Origin: Eggerthellales bacterium
GTDB lineage: Bacteria; Actinomycetota; Coriobacteriia; Coriobacteriales; Eggerthellaceae
Length of the DNA stretch: 41,011 bases
Assembly: GCA_029225085.1 (NCBI GenBank)
Contig: JAQXVU010000034.1
Span: 1 to 41,011 of the forward strand
Reading direction: 5' to 3'
Part shown: positions 23,555 through 31,787 of the stretch, one piece after another
Layout: every line of letters starts with the position of its first letter
Numbering within the stretch: position 1 is the first letter of the stretch
The notes under the pieces: generated by a model
Told to the model about the DNA's origin: nothing
What the model saw: the letters and a program-made list of their open reading frames with translations, nothing else
Database searches by the model: none
Translations under genes and position numbers: made by a program

Positions 23555-24181
23555 TTGAAGAAGAAGGACGAATTCAACTACTACGAGGCATTCAAGCGCC
23601 AGGCGGGCTTCGCTCATGAGATGGCTCAGAACCTGCAGAGCGCTTTGGTAAAGGGCGAGCTGGGCGAGGCTTCCCTCACTCAGTCCCTGCACACCATGGA
23701 AAACGACGCCGACCAGGTGAACCATGAGCTGCATGAGCATCTTGCCAGCGATTTCGTAGTGCCTCTGGAAAGGGAGGGCCTGAACGATCTGGCCCACTGC
23801 CTCGACGACGTTTGCGACAACATCGAGGACATCGCGCTGAAGGCATACATGTTCGGTGTGAGCAAGCTCGAGCCCCAGGGCCCTGAGATGATCACCCTCA
23901 TGGTGAACGCCTGCGTCGAGCTGAAGACGGCCATCGACAAGCTGCACGATTTCAAGCATCACGCGGAGTCTATTAAGGAGCACCTGGTGCGCGTGCAGAC
24001 CTGCGAGAGCGACTGCGATCGCATCTACATCGAGTCCGTTCGCTCCCTGTATCTGAACAAGGAGATGGATCCCGAGACCCGTCGTATCGCCCATGCCATG
24101 CTTGACAGCGTGGAAGATGCCATGGATGCTTTGGAGAAGACTTCGGAATCCGCCGAGTCTGTAATCGCGGAGAATCTGTAA
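23555..24181 (+). CDS. DUF47 (PhoU-like) Pit accessory protein
   Basis: 208 residues, entirely helical, from a TTG start preceded by AGAAGGGATG. KRQAGFAHEMAQNLQSAL, ENDADQVNHELHEHL, DVCDNIEDIALKAYMFG and ESDCDRIYIESVRSLY carry the acidic/His pattern of the PhoU fold. DUF47 proteins are nearly always encoded beside Pit transporters and are thought to control them. The stop codon overlaps the start of the phosphatase gene (TAATG), so the three genes are translated together. Confidence 0.92.
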   Translation: MKKKDEFNYYEAFKRQAGFAHEMAQNLQSALVKGELGEASLTQSLHTMENDADQVNHELHEHLASDFVVPLEREGLNDLAHCLDDVCDNIEDIALKAYMFGVSKLEPQGPEMITLMVNACVELKTAIDKLHDFKHHAESIKEHLVRVQTCESDCDRIYIESVRSLYLNKEMDPETRRIAHAMLDSVEDAMDALEKTSESAESVIAENL

Positions 24182-25104
24182 TGGCTGAATGCAAGCAACG
24201 TTGGGCAGTTGTCGATATGGGCTCAAACACCGTGCGCCTGTGCGTGTACGAGGTGAGCGGCCCGGGGAAGTACAACCGCATTGCGACCTCTAAGTTTGCG
24301 GTTGGTCTCGCTTCCTACGTCGATGAAGCCAATGTGCTTGTTCCCGGAGGCTTGAAGGCCGCGTCCCGCGCTCTGAAGAAGCTCACCGAGATGGCCGTCC
24401 TCATGGATTGCCAGCGGGTCATGGTCTTCGCCACCGGCGCTGCCCGAAACTGCAGCAACTCTGACGAGGTCATCGACGCGCTGCAGAAGAAGTGCGGCTA
24501 TCCCATCGAGGTCATCAGCGGCAAGGATGAGGCGCGCCTCTCCCTGCGAGGAGCTCTGCAGACGGTAGATTGCCAGTCGGGGCTCTTCTTCGATATCGGC
24601 GGCGGTTCAACCGAGCTTATGACCCTGAAGCGGGGCACGTACAAGGAGGGGGAGAGCATCCCCATGGGATCCCTTTCCAGCTGGTCGAAGTACGTGAAGA
24701 ACATCCTTCCCGAGGAAGGGGAGCTTTCCGCGTTGGAAAGCGCCATGAGCATCCTCATAGACTCTTGCGGCGTCGACCTTGCCCGTCACGAGCGGGTATG
24801 CGGCATCGGCGGCACCATGCGCTTGGCGCTGAAGGTATCGAAGGCCCTGCGCAACGATGATTCCGACAACCGCGAAGTCGATATGGACGACTTCGACAGG
24901 ATCTTCTCCCTTTTGGAGAGCGACCCCATCCGTCTTTCCTCGATGTTGCTGCAGCTGAATCCTGCCCGCGTGCACACCTTCCTGCCCGGTTGCATCATTG
25001 CCCAGGAGATTCTGCGCAAGTCCGGCTGCGGGAAGATCATCGTGGCAAAGAGCGGTTTGCGCGAGGGCTATCTGCTGTCGAAGCTCGACGAGCTGGCATC
25101 GTAA
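24181..25104 (+). CDS. Exopolyphosphatase / ppGpp phosphohydrolase (Ppx/GppA family)
   Basis: 307 residues, the short two-domain form. VVDMGSNTVRLCVYEV (phosphate-binding loop), ATGAARNCSN, SGKDEARLSLRGA, DIGGGSTEL and MGSLSS are the five ASKHA-fold motifs, followed by GGTMRLAL and a C-terminal GCIIAQEILR and SGLREGYLL. It splits phosphate from polyphosphate or pppGpp; the two activities cannot be told apart by eye. The gene overlaps the DUF47 stop codon by one base. Its place in a phosphate uptake cluster favours polyphosphate turnover. Confidence 0.92.
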   Translation: MAECKQRWAVVDMGSNTVRLCVYEVSGPGKYNRIATSKFAVGLASYVDEANVLVPGGLKAASRALKKLTEMAVLMDCQRVMVFATGAARNCSNSDEVIDALQKKCGYPIEVISGKDEARLSLRGALQTVDCQSGLFFDIGGGSTELMTLKRGTYKEGESIPMGSLSSWSKYVKNILPEEGELSALESAMSILIDSCGVDLARHERVCGIGGTMRLALKVSKALRNDDSDNREVDMDDFDRIFSLLESDPIRLSSMLLQLNPARVHTFLPGCIIAQEILRKSGCGKIIVAKSGLREGYLLSKLDELAS

Positions 25105-25212
25105 GCCCGCAGGGCGAGAGCAAAACGATGCTCGGGCCAAAATGGGATGGAAACGGGGATGACGCCCCAAGCCCATAGGGCGAAGAGGATTTGAGAGATT
25201 AGAATTAGAGCC

Positions 25213-25911
25213 ATGATTTACTACGCTGAAGACGACACCAATGTTCGCGAGCTTGCCCTGTACGCATTGCGCCAGGCGTCTCTCGATGCCGAGGGCTTTG
25301 CCGATGGCGAGGCGCTGAAGGAGGCTTGCGCTCGTCAGGTGCCTGACCTGATCTTGCTCGACATCATGCTGCCGGGCACCGATGGCCTCACCATTCTCTC
25401 GCAGCTTCGCAGCAATCCCTCCACGGCGGATATTCCCATCATGATGCTGACGGCTAAGGGCACCGAATACGACAAGGTGCTGGGTCTCGATGCGGGAGCC
25501 GACGACTACCTTGCCAAGCCCTTCGGCATGATGGAGCTGGTGAGCCGCTGCAAGGCCCTGCTTCGCCGTTGTCGCTCCTCGGTGGTTTCCTCTGGCAAGA
25601 ACAACCTTATTTCCTGCGGCCCTATCAGGCTGAACCTCGATGCCCATGAGGCATGGGCGGGCGATGAGCTTCTGAGCCTCACCCTGAAGGAGTACGAGCT
25701 TTTGCGTAAGCTTATGGAAGAACAGGGTCACGCCCTGACTCGCCCTCAGCTCCTAGAAGACGTGTGGGGCATTTCCTTCGTGGGGGAGACCCGTACGGTC
25801 GACACCCATGTGCAGACGCTGCGCAAGAAGCTGAACGAGGCTCTTCCCGAGTCGGGCAACATCATTCAGACCGTTCGCGGCGTGGGCTATCGCATGAAGC
25901 TGGGTGACTAA
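25213..25911 (+). CDS. phoP: Response regulator, PhoP/PhoB-like
   Basis: 232 residues. The receiver has Asp7-Asp8, phospho-acceptor Asp50 (LLDIMLPGTDG) and Lys102, and the winged helix ends IIQTVRGVGYRMKLGD. The gap of 108 bases after the phosphatase gene holds no terminator, so it may belong to the same operon. Together with the kinase downstream and the Pit genes upstream it most likely governs the phosphate-starvation response. The start has only a weak ribosome binding site (TTAGAG). The symbol is assigned by context. Confidence 0.85.
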   Translation: MIYYAEDDTNVRELALYALRQASLDAEGFADGEALKEACARQVPDLILLDIMLPGTDGLTILSQLRSNPSTADIPIMMLTAKGTEYDKVLGLDAGADDYLAKPFGMMELVSRCKALLRRCRSSVVSSGKNNLISCGPIRLNLDAHEAWAGDELLSLTLKEYELLRKLMEEQGHALTRPQLLEDVWGISFVGETRTVDTHVQTLRKKLNEALPESGNIIQTVRGVGYRMKLGD

Positions 25912-27283
25912 GGTGACCTCGGGAAAGACGCTTTCCGGCAGGATCTTTGCCCTGCTGTTCTCCCTTTCTTTCGTGGTTATGCTCGTCGCCACCGTTGCGG
26001 CTACGGCAGCTTGCTTCAACGTGTATGAGAAGCAAGCGGAGGAGCTGCTTCTGTCCCAGGCGGAATCCTGTGCCGACTCCCTGAAGGGGGAGACCGCCGA
26101 TGAGATGATCGCATCCCTGCAGGACCTCCCTTTGGTGGAAGTTCGCTGCACGTTGGTTGCTGAGGATGGCACGGTTCTGTACGACAGCGAGGCGGAAGCT
26201 TCCGCCATGGGCAATCATGCTGACCGCTCGGAGATTGCTCAGGCGAAAGAGGGCGGCTCTGCGGTGGCTCTGCGCAAATCTGCAACTTTGGGCTTCGACA
26301 CGTTGTATGCGGCTTGCCAGATAGATTCCGGCATGGTTCTCCGTCTGGCAGAGACGCGCACGTCCTTGGCATCCTTCTTGGCCGGCATGTCCTGGCAGCT
26401 CCTGATATCGCTGCTGGTCATCTTCTTGGTATCTCTGTTTGCCTCTCGGGCCATCACCAAGCGAATCGTGCAGCCTCTTCGCGAGATAGATTTGTCTGAT
26501 CCTCTGAAGAATGCGGCCTACGAGGAGCTGCAGCCTCTGCTGGGTCGCGTTGACGAGCAGCGTCGCGAGCTCGAGGAGCAGAATGACGAGCTGGAGCACG
26601 CAGTGGCTATCAGGCGCGAGTTCACCAGCAACGTGAGCCATGAGATGAAGACACCTCTGCAGGTCATCGGAGGCTACGCCGAGCTCATGGAAGCGGGCAT
26701 GGTGAAGCAGGAGGATGTGGGCAGGTTCGCCGGTCTCATTCGCAGCGAGGCTGAATCTATGCGCGTTCTCATTGATGATGTGCTGACCCTGTCCCGCCTC
26801 GACGAGCATGCTCAGACCACCATGAATCCGGTGTGTCTTGCCCAGGTGTGCAAGCGGGTCATGCGTCGCCTCGCTGCTCAGGCTGAGGAGCGGGACATTA
26901 CTCTTGTAGACGACCTGGACGAGTCCGTGCGCATCATGGGCGACGAGGGCCTTGCCGAGCAGCTGGCATATAACCTGGTAGACAACGCCATTCGCTATAA
27001 CAAGCAAGGCGGGCGCATTTGGCTGACGGTTCGCTCCGAGGGAAGCAACGCGATCCTTTCCGTGGCAGACGAGGGACCCGGCGTTCCCCCCGAGCTTCGC
27101 GAGCGCGTCTTCGAGCGCTTCTATCGGGTAGATACGAGCCGTTCTCGGGAGACCGGTGGTACGGGTCTGGGCCTTGCTATCGTGAAGCACGGGGCAGAAT
27201 CTTTCGGTGGATCGGTTTCCATCAACGATGCCGAGTCTGGCGGCGCATGCTTCGTGTTCCGCGCACCTCTTGCCTCTTCTTAA
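25904..27283 (+). CDS. phoR: Sensor histidine kinase, PhoR-like
   Basis: 459 residues from a GTG that overlaps the regulator gene by 8 bases; a second GTG three codons later is possible. One membrane helix (about 13-37), an outside sensor domain (38-155) and a second helix (about 163-182) are followed by a HAMP-like linker. The H-box is REFTSNVSHEMKTPLQV with His246, and the ATPase motifs are NLVDNAIRYN, DEGPGVP and GTGLGLAIVKH. The sequence lacks an obvious PAS domain. It phosphorylates the preceding regulator. Confidence 0.88.
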   Translation: MTKVTSGKTLSGRIFALLFSLSFVVMLVATVAATAACFNVYEKQAEELLLSQAESCADSLKGETADEMIASLQDLPLVEVRCTLVAEDGTVLYDSEAEASAMGNHADRSEIAQAKEGGSAVALRKSATLGFDTLYAACQIDSGMVLRLAETRTSLASFLAGMSWQLLISLLVIFLVSLFASRAITKRIVQPLREIDLSDPLKNAAYEELQPLLGRVDEQRRELEEQNDELEHAVAIRREFTSNVSHEMKTPLQVIGGYAELMEAGMVKQEDVGRFAGLIRSEAESMRVLIDDVLTLSRLDEHAQTTMNPVCLAQVCKRVMRRLAAQAEERDITLVDDLDESVRIMGDEGLAEQLAYNLVDNAIRYNKQGGRIWLTVRSEGSNAILSVADEGPGVPPELRERVFERFYRVDTSRSRETGGTGLGLAIVKHGAESFGGSVSINDAESGGACFVFRAPLASS

Positions 27284-27305
27284 CAAAGCCTTCACGTTGG
27301 CTCGC

Positions 27306-27311
27306 TATAGT
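27306..27311 (+). promoter_or_regulatory. -10 box of the nagD-like gene
   Basis: TATAGT lies 44 bases before the ATG and is close to consensus; TTAACA at 27280-27285 is a -35 candidate, but its 20-base spacing is long. Confidence 0.35.
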
Positions 27312-27354
27312 GGGGCCAGTTTGAAGAATAGTAAGAAGTAAAGAAGGGAGCACC

Positions 27355-28134
27355 ATGGAGGAGCTTCGAGGTAAGCAGGGTTTCATCTGCGATATGGACG
27401 GCGTCATCTATCACGGTAACAAGCTGTTGCCAGGCGTGAAGGAATTCGTCGATTGGCTGTACAAGGAGGACAAGAAGTTCCTGTTCCTCACCAATGCCAG
27501 CGACAAGAGCCCCATCGAGCTGCAGCGCAAGCTCGAGCGCATGGGCGTGTTCGTAGGGGAGGAGCACTTCTACACCAGCGCTCTTGCCACCGCTAAGTTC
27601 ATCTCGAGCCAGGCTCCTGGGTGCAGCGCCTACATCATCGGCGATCACGGCTTGCAGAACGCTCTGCATGATGAGGGCATCATCTACAACGACATCGACC
27701 CCGACTACGTGGTGGTTGGCGAGACCCCCGATTTCCGCTTCGACCATATAGAAAAGGCCACGAACCTGGTGCTTCGCGGTGCGAAGCTCATTGGCACCAA
27801 CACTGATGTGACCTGCCCTGTAGAACGGGGCATTCGCCCTGCGTGCCGCGCCCTTATTTCCAGCATCGAGGTGGCCACGGGCAAGCAGGCTTATTTCGTG
27901 GGCAAGCCCAATCCTCTTATGATGCGCACAGGCCTGAATATTCTGGGCGTGCACTCCGAGGATGCGGTGATGATCGGTGATCGTATGGATACCGACATGA
28001 TTGCTGGCATTGAGTCCGGCCTTGATACCGCCTTGGTGCTCAGCGGCGTTTCGACCCGTGAGACCATCAAGGACTTCCCCTATCGTCCTCGTCTGGTGCT
28101 CAGCGGCGTTTGCGATATCCCTCCTGTGGAATAG
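27355..28134 (+). CDS. HAD-IIA family sugar-phosphatase, NagD-like
   Basis: 259 residues. Motif I is DMDGVIYHG (14-22, nucleophile Asp14 and Asp16), motif II is LTNASDKSP, the conserved lysine is in GKPNPLMMR and motif III is MIGDRMDTDM. The cap domain carries YIIGDHGLQNAL. Family members dephosphorylate sugar phosphates or nucleotides; the substrate here is unknown. The ribosome binding site is AGAAGGGAG. The C-terminus contains LVLSGV twice, from an 18-base exact DNA repeat. Confidence 0.9.
   Translation: MEELRGKQGFICDMDGVIYHGNKLLPGVKEFVDWLYKEDKKFLFLTNASDKSPIELQRKLERMGVFVGEEHFYTSALATAKFISSQAPGCSAYIIGDHGLQNALHDEGIIYNDIDPDYVVVGETPDFRFDHIEKATNLVLRGAKLIGTNTDVTCPVERGIRPACRALISSIEVATGKQAYFVGKPNPLMMRTGLNILGVHSEDAVMIGDRMDTDMIAGIESGLDTALVLSGVSTRETIKDFPYRPRLVLSGVCDIPPVE
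28034..28111 (+). repeat. 18-base exact direct repeat inside the end of the nagD-like gene
   Basis: TGGTGCTCAGCGGCGTTT occurs at 28034-28051 and 28094-28111, 60 bases apart, so the reading frame is kept. In relatives the second position normally reads differently, which suggests copying from the first. Confidence 0.7.
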
Positions 28135-28158
28135 AACAGTCGTCTTTTCATAAAACGA

Positions 28159-28191
28159 AGAGCCTGCCTCGGTGTGAGGCAGGCTCTTTTT
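28159..28191 (+). terminator. Rho-independent terminator of the nagD-like gene
   Basis: AGAGCCTGCCTC pairs perfectly with GAGGCAGGCTCT over 12 bp with a 5-base loop, followed by TTTT. It may also serve the convergent rubredoxin gene, since AAAACGA-type sequence on its other side gives a partial T-run on the minus strand. Confidence 0.88.
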
Positions 28192-28301
28192 GCATGTGTT
28201 GCGAAGCTTTAACGAGCTGCGCGCTTTGGGTAGATGCGTTGCGTGCGAGATTTAGCGGAGCGATCTCGTGTCGTCCTACGTAAGCACGCAGCGAAGAGGG
28301 C

Positions 28302-28454
28302 TTACTCCTCCTCGAACATGTCCTTGCCAAGGCCGCAGAGGGGGCACTCCCAATCCTCGGGCAGATCCTCCCACTTGGTGCCAGGGGCGATTCCGTTCTC
28401 GGGATCTCCGGCTTCCTCGTCGTACTCATAACCGCAGGGGCATACGTACACCAT
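28302..28454 (-). CDS. Rubredoxin with a shortened first metal motif
   Basis: 50 residues, too short for common gene-length cut-offs. It begins [20 protein letters not shown], has [15 protein letters not shown] in the middle and ends with [15 protein letters not shown]. This is the standard rubredoxin layout, an iron protein that carries single electrons in anaerobes, often to oxygen- or peroxide-detoxifying enzymes. The usual first site is Cys-X2-Cys-Gly-Tyr, but here it is Cys5-Pro6-Cys7 (Cys-X-Cys); the second site Cys37-X2-Cys40 is normal. The ribosome binding site AGGAAAGGTGG is strong. It is transcribed alone. Confidence 0.9.
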   Translation of the reverse strand: MVYVCPCGYEYDEEAGDPENGIAPGTKWEDLPEDWECPLCGLGKDMFEEE

Positions 28455-28636
28455 GTCGTACCACCTTTCCTTGTTCGTAACGTGGGCCTTGTTTAGCCTG
28501 GGTCTATGGTATCTCAGTTACAGGGAGGTGGAGCCCATTCCTAGGCGAGCAGGAAAAAAGATGCACGTTTGCGCACACTGAAGCTGGTCGTGGGATTGTA
28601 GCTGGGTAACTCTTCGGGAAAAGGCATGAAGCCCTC

Positions 28637-28667
28637 TTGACCCTCCCCTTAGGGGAGGCCGGATGAT
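28637..28667 (+). promoter_or_regulatory. MerR-type promoter and operator
   Basis: TTGACC (28637-28642) and GATGAT (28662-28667) are separated by 19 bases, longer than the usual 17. The spacer is filled by the perfect palindrome CCTCCCCTTAGGGGAGG (28642-28658). This is the classic arrangement bent into an active form by MerR-family activators. It lies 31 bases before the MerR gene, so the regulator controls itself. Confidence 0.75.
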
Positions 28668-28697
28668 GTCCTTGTCGCGACAAGGAAAGGATGGAAG

Positions 28698-29489
28698 ATG
28701 CTGAAAATTGGCGAGTTCTCTAAGCTCTCTCAGCTCACGGTGAAAACACTGCGCTTCTACGAGGCTGAAGGGCTGTTGGTCCCCGCTGCGGTAGACCCTG
28801 ATTCTGGTTACCGCTTCTACGAGACCGACCAGCTCATGCAGGCCGCCCAGGTGAAGTGCTTGCGTCAGCTGGGGCTCTCGGTTGCGGAGGTTGGCCTTGC
28901 CCTGAAGGGTGAGGACATGCGCCCTCTTCTGCTTAAGAAGGCCGGTGAGTTGCAGGAGCAGCGAGAAGGGATCGAGCAGCGTCTTGCCATCATCGATCAT
29001 CTTCTGAAGGAGGAGACTATGACCTATCAGGTTGTAAAGAAAGAGATACCTGCCTGCATCGTGTATTCCGCTGAGACCGTGCTGCCCACTTATGCTGATG
29101 CCATGAGCTGGATTCCCCAGCTGGGACAGGAGATGCGTCGCCTGAACCCTGACCTTGCCTGCGCGGAGCCGCCTTACGAGTTCTGTGAGTATCTTGATGG
29201 GGAATACCAGGCTACCAACGTACGCATTCGCCATTCCGAGTCCGTCGTCGATTTTGGCGTAGAGAGCGACAGCATTACGTTTCGCGAGATTCCGGCAACC
29301 ACCGTGCTCAGCGTGCTGTATCGCGGTGCCTATGATGGCATTGGCGAGGCGTACGCCTACCTTATGAAGTACGCGCAGGACAATGGCTATGAGCCGGCGG
29401 GTCTTTCCCGTGAATGCTACATCGATGGCATCTGGAACAAGGAGTCCGTGGAAGACTGGCTTACTGAGATCCAGCTTCCCATTGCGTAG
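28698..29489 (+). CDS. MerR family regulator with GyrI-like ligand domain
   Basis: 263 residues. The N-terminal winged helix (MLKIGEFSKLSQLTVKTLRFYEAEGLLVP, then the wing with SGYRFYETDQL) is followed by a dimerising coiled coil (about 80-110). The C-terminal half, from about 112, starts YQVVKKEIPACIVYSAE and resembles the GyrI/SOUL-type multidrug-binding domain of BmrR, with conserved acidic and aromatic residues. Such regulators detect bulky hydrophobic or cationic drugs. No efflux pump follows directly; the only visible target is its own promoter. Confidence 0.9.
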   Translation: MLKIGEFSKLSQLTVKTLRFYEAEGLLVPAAVDPDSGYRFYETDQLMQAAQVKCLRQLGLSVAEVGLALKGEDMRPLLLKKAGELQEQREGIEQRLAIIDHLLKEETMTYQVVKKEIPACIVYSAETVLPTYADAMSWIPQLGQEMRRLNPDLACAEPPYEFCEYLDGEYQATNVRIRHSESVVDFGVESDSITFREIPATTVLSVLYRGAYDGIGEAYAYLMKYAQDNGYEPAGLSRECYIDGIWNKESVEDWLTEIQLPIA

Positions 29490-29553
29490 TTCGGAGGCTG
29501 CTTAGTTTTATTCGCGTGGTGCGAGCGGCATCCCATTCCAATTCTTATTGTTC

Positions 29554-29603
29554 TTGACGCTGTGTATAGGTGTGTATATAGTGTGTATAGTGCGTATATA
29601 CAC
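29554..29603 (+). promoter_or_regulatory. Promoter and repeated operator of the first GntR module
   Basis: TTGACG (29554-29559) and TATAGT (29577-29582) have an ideal 17-base spacing. TGTGTATA repeats at 29561, 29571 and 29582. The arms GTGTATA (29583-29589) and TATACAC (29597-29603) form an inverted repeat just downstream of the -10. This overlap of promoter and repeated boxes is what a self-repressing YtrA-type regulator would bind. Confidence 0.7.
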
Positions 29604-29689
29604 TGTGGGCGGGACGCCGCCTGCAACCGGGTCGGTCGGTCAAGGCGCCGATCGGCTGGCTCGGCAAACGGAAAACGGAGACAAACAGC

Positions 29690-30055
29690 GTGGATATCGT
29701 CATCTCGAATGCTGCAGGCAAACCCATCTACGAGCAGATTGCCTCTCAGGTGAAGCTGCAGGTGATGAAGGGGACCTTGCGTCCGGGCGAGCAGCTTCCT
29801 TCCATACGGTCTTTGGCGAACGATCTTGGGGTGAGCGTCATCACCACCAAGCGCGCCTATTCAGACCTAGAGGACCAGGGGTTCATTCAGACTGTGCAGG
29901 GCAAAGGATCCTTTGTTGCCAGCGGAAATGAGGAATTCCTGCAGGAAGAGCGGCTTAAGAGGATAGAAGATCACCTGGCCAAGGCTGCCGATGAAGCGCA
30001 GTTGGCGGGAATTTCCCCTGATCAGCTGCATGAGATGCTCGATGCCCTGCTGTAG
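29690..30055 (+). CDS. GntR family regulator, YtrA subfamily
   Basis: 121 residues from a GTG start with ACGGAG upstream. The winged helix (about 10-75) has PIYEQIASQVKLQVMKGTLRPGEQLPSIRSLANDLGVSVITTKRAYSDLEDQGFIQTVQGKGSFVA-type features; only a short dimerising tail of helices follows, as in the YtrA group. It lies 100 bases before an ABC exporter and surely controls it. The order regulator, ATPase, permease resembles the PmtR-PmtAB peptide exporters of staphylococci. Confidence 0.9.
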   Translation: MDIVISNAAGKPIYEQIASQVKLQVMKGTLRPGEQLPSIRSLANDLGVSVITTKRAYSDLEDQGFIQTVQGKGSFVASGNEEFLQEERLKRIEDHLAKAADEAQLAGISPDQLHEMLDALL

Positions 30056-30155
30056 TTCTCTGGCAAGCGAATGCCGTGAACGAATAGCGTTCGTTCTTGG
30101 CCGAATGGCGGTTGCTCGTGATTGGGCAACGGTCGCTACAAGATAAGGATTGCAT

Positions 30156-31061
30156 ATGGAAGGCAATGTGCTTTGCGTTCATGACCTGCGGAAGACCTAC
30201 GAGGGCTTCTCGTTGCAGGATGTGAGCTTTACGGTTCCTGCAGGTTGCATTGTGGGCCTGGTGGGAGCCAACGGCGCTGGTAAGACCACAATCATAAAGT
30301 GCGCTTTGGGCTCGGTATTTCCCGATGGCGGCTCCGTGCAGCTGTTCGGGAGGGAAGTGGCTAGAGGTCAGCGTGAGTATGTGGGCTCCGATGCTTTTGG
30401 CGAACTGCGCCAGAAGGTGGGTTTCGTCCCTGACGTGTGCGGACTCCCGCGTGAGCTCAGGGTCTCTCAGGTTGGTTCTCTGTACCAGCGGGGATTCCAG
30501 GGATGGGATAGCTCGCTGTTCTCATCGTTGTGCGAACAGTTCGAATTGCCAGCGACGAAGCGCGTGACGGATCTTTCCCGAGGCATGGGCATGAAGCTGT
30601 CGTTGGCCTGTGCGCTTTCTTGCCACCCGGCCCTCCTCATCCTCGATGAGGCAACGGCGGGTCTCGATCCCCTTGCTCGGGATGGGATTCTTCAACTTCT
30701 TCGTGAATTCGTTGAGGACGAGGGATGCGGAGTGCTCATGTCGAGCCACATTACCTCCGACCTCGAGAAAGCCGCGGATTGGGTGGTATGCATTGATAAG
30801 GGACGCATGGTGTTCAGTCGCTCTGCTGACGAGCTCTGGAACCTTGCGGGCATTGCGCGCTGCAGTGCCCAGGATCTGGCAACTCTGGTTGCCAGCGGAG
30901 CCTACGAGCCCGGTGATCTGCGCCTTTCTAGGAACTCCTACTCCTGCAACGTCCTTGTTCCCGATAGGTTCGCCTTCGCGGAGGCCTTCCCCGAGATTGC
31001 GGTGGAACGCGCCTCTCTCGATGAGTACCTTTCCCTGACCCTCCGAGGTGAAAAGCTATGA
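30156..31061 (+). CDS. ABC transporter ATP-binding protein
   Basis: 301 residues when started at the ATG that follows AAGGA by 6 bases; a TTG two codons earlier is less likely. Walker A is GANGAGKT (37-44) and Walker B is LLILDEATAGLDP. The signature reads DLSRGMGMKL rather than LSGGQ, as in the YtrB/PmtA-type branch. A C-terminal extension of about 70 residues follows the H-loop SSHIT. It drives the permease whose ATG overlaps its stop codon. The substrate is unknown; peptides or lipid-like toxins are usual in this branch. Confidence 0.92.
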   Translation: MEGNVLCVHDLRKTYEGFSLQDVSFTVPAGCIVGLVGANGAGKTTIIKCALGSVFPDGGSVQLFGREVARGQREYVGSDAFGELRQKVGFVPDVCGLPRELRVSQVGSLYQRGFQGWDSSLFSSLCEQFELPATKRVTDLSRGMGMKLSLACALSCHPALLILDEATAGLDPLARDGILQLLREFVEDEGCGVLMSSHITSDLEKAADWVVCIDKGRMVFSRSADELWNLAGIARCSAQDLATLVASGAYEPGDLRLSRNSYSCNVLVPDRFAFAEAFPEIAVERASLDEYLSLTLRGEKL

Positions 31062-31753
31062 TCTCCGCATGTTGGTTCGACTTCATCGTGTCTCGCAAGG
31101 CACTCATTCAGCAGTTGGTCGTTGCCGTTTTGGTGGCATTGGTAATGGCGTTTTCGACGGGATCGGCTTCGGTGGTTGTTCCCGTTATGGTGTGCGCAGT
31201 GGTGATCGCTCTGCCCGTTAGCCTGTGCGCTCTCGATGAGCAGGGTGACTGGCAGTGTCTTCGAGCTTCCTTTCCGCTATCTCGCAAGCAGGTTATGGCC
31301 GGACGCTCTTTGTACCTGGCGCTGGCGACTTTGGCAATGACGGTCTTGGGGTCTGTACTCGCCGTGGCTCTTTCCGCTTTGGCTCCCATTATGCCTGCTG
31401 GGCTGCTGGGGAATTCTGCGGGTTTCGCCTGTGAGCCTCTCGACCTGCTGCTGATTTCTGCCTGCTCTATCGGCATCGTTGGCGTCATCGCGGGGGTCAT
31501 GTTGCCACTGCTCGCACGGTTTGGCGTAACTCGTACCCTGACGGTGCTTCCCTTAGTGGTCGTTGCCGTGTTCGTCGGTATTTCTGTGATTATCGGATCC
31601 GCTGAGTTCGCCTCTTTTGCCGCTCCTCTTTTAGGGGTGGTATCCGATGATGCGGTGCTGTTGGCGATGGCGGTTTTCGTAGGCGTTGGCGTTGTCGTCT
31701 TTGCACTCTGCAGCGTTTTGGCTGGTCGGGTATACGAGAATCGCCAGCTATAA
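31058..31753 (+). CDS. ABC-2 type permease
   Basis: 231 residues with six predicted membrane helices and short loops. Start ATGA overlaps the end of the ATPase gene. The conserved stretch CALDEQGDWQCLRASFPLSRKQVMAGR between helices 2 and 3 (only part quoted: LDEQGDWQ and FPLSR) is typical of the small ABC-2 permeases of the YtrC/PmtB kind. It forms the channel of the exporter regulated by the GntR protein at 29690. Confidence 0.88.
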   Translation: MISACWFDFIVSRKALIQQLVVAVLVALVMAFSTGSASVVVPVMVCAVVIALPVSLCALDEQGDWQCLRASFPLSRKQVMAGRSLYLALATLAMTVLGSVLAVALSALAPIMPAGLLGNSAGFACEPLDLLLISACSIGIVGVIAGVMLPLLARFGVTRTLTVLPLVVVAVFVGISVIIGSAEFASFAAPLLGVVSDDAVLLAMAVFVGVGVVVFALCSVLAGRVYENRQL

Positions 31754-31787
31754 CGGTTAATGCGCCTCGTTTGTTCGTTGGCATGGT

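Noticed and set aside
25862-27295. A 477-codon open frame on the minus strand
   Set aside because: It is antisense to the PhoR-like kinase and matches no family; a product of codon bias.
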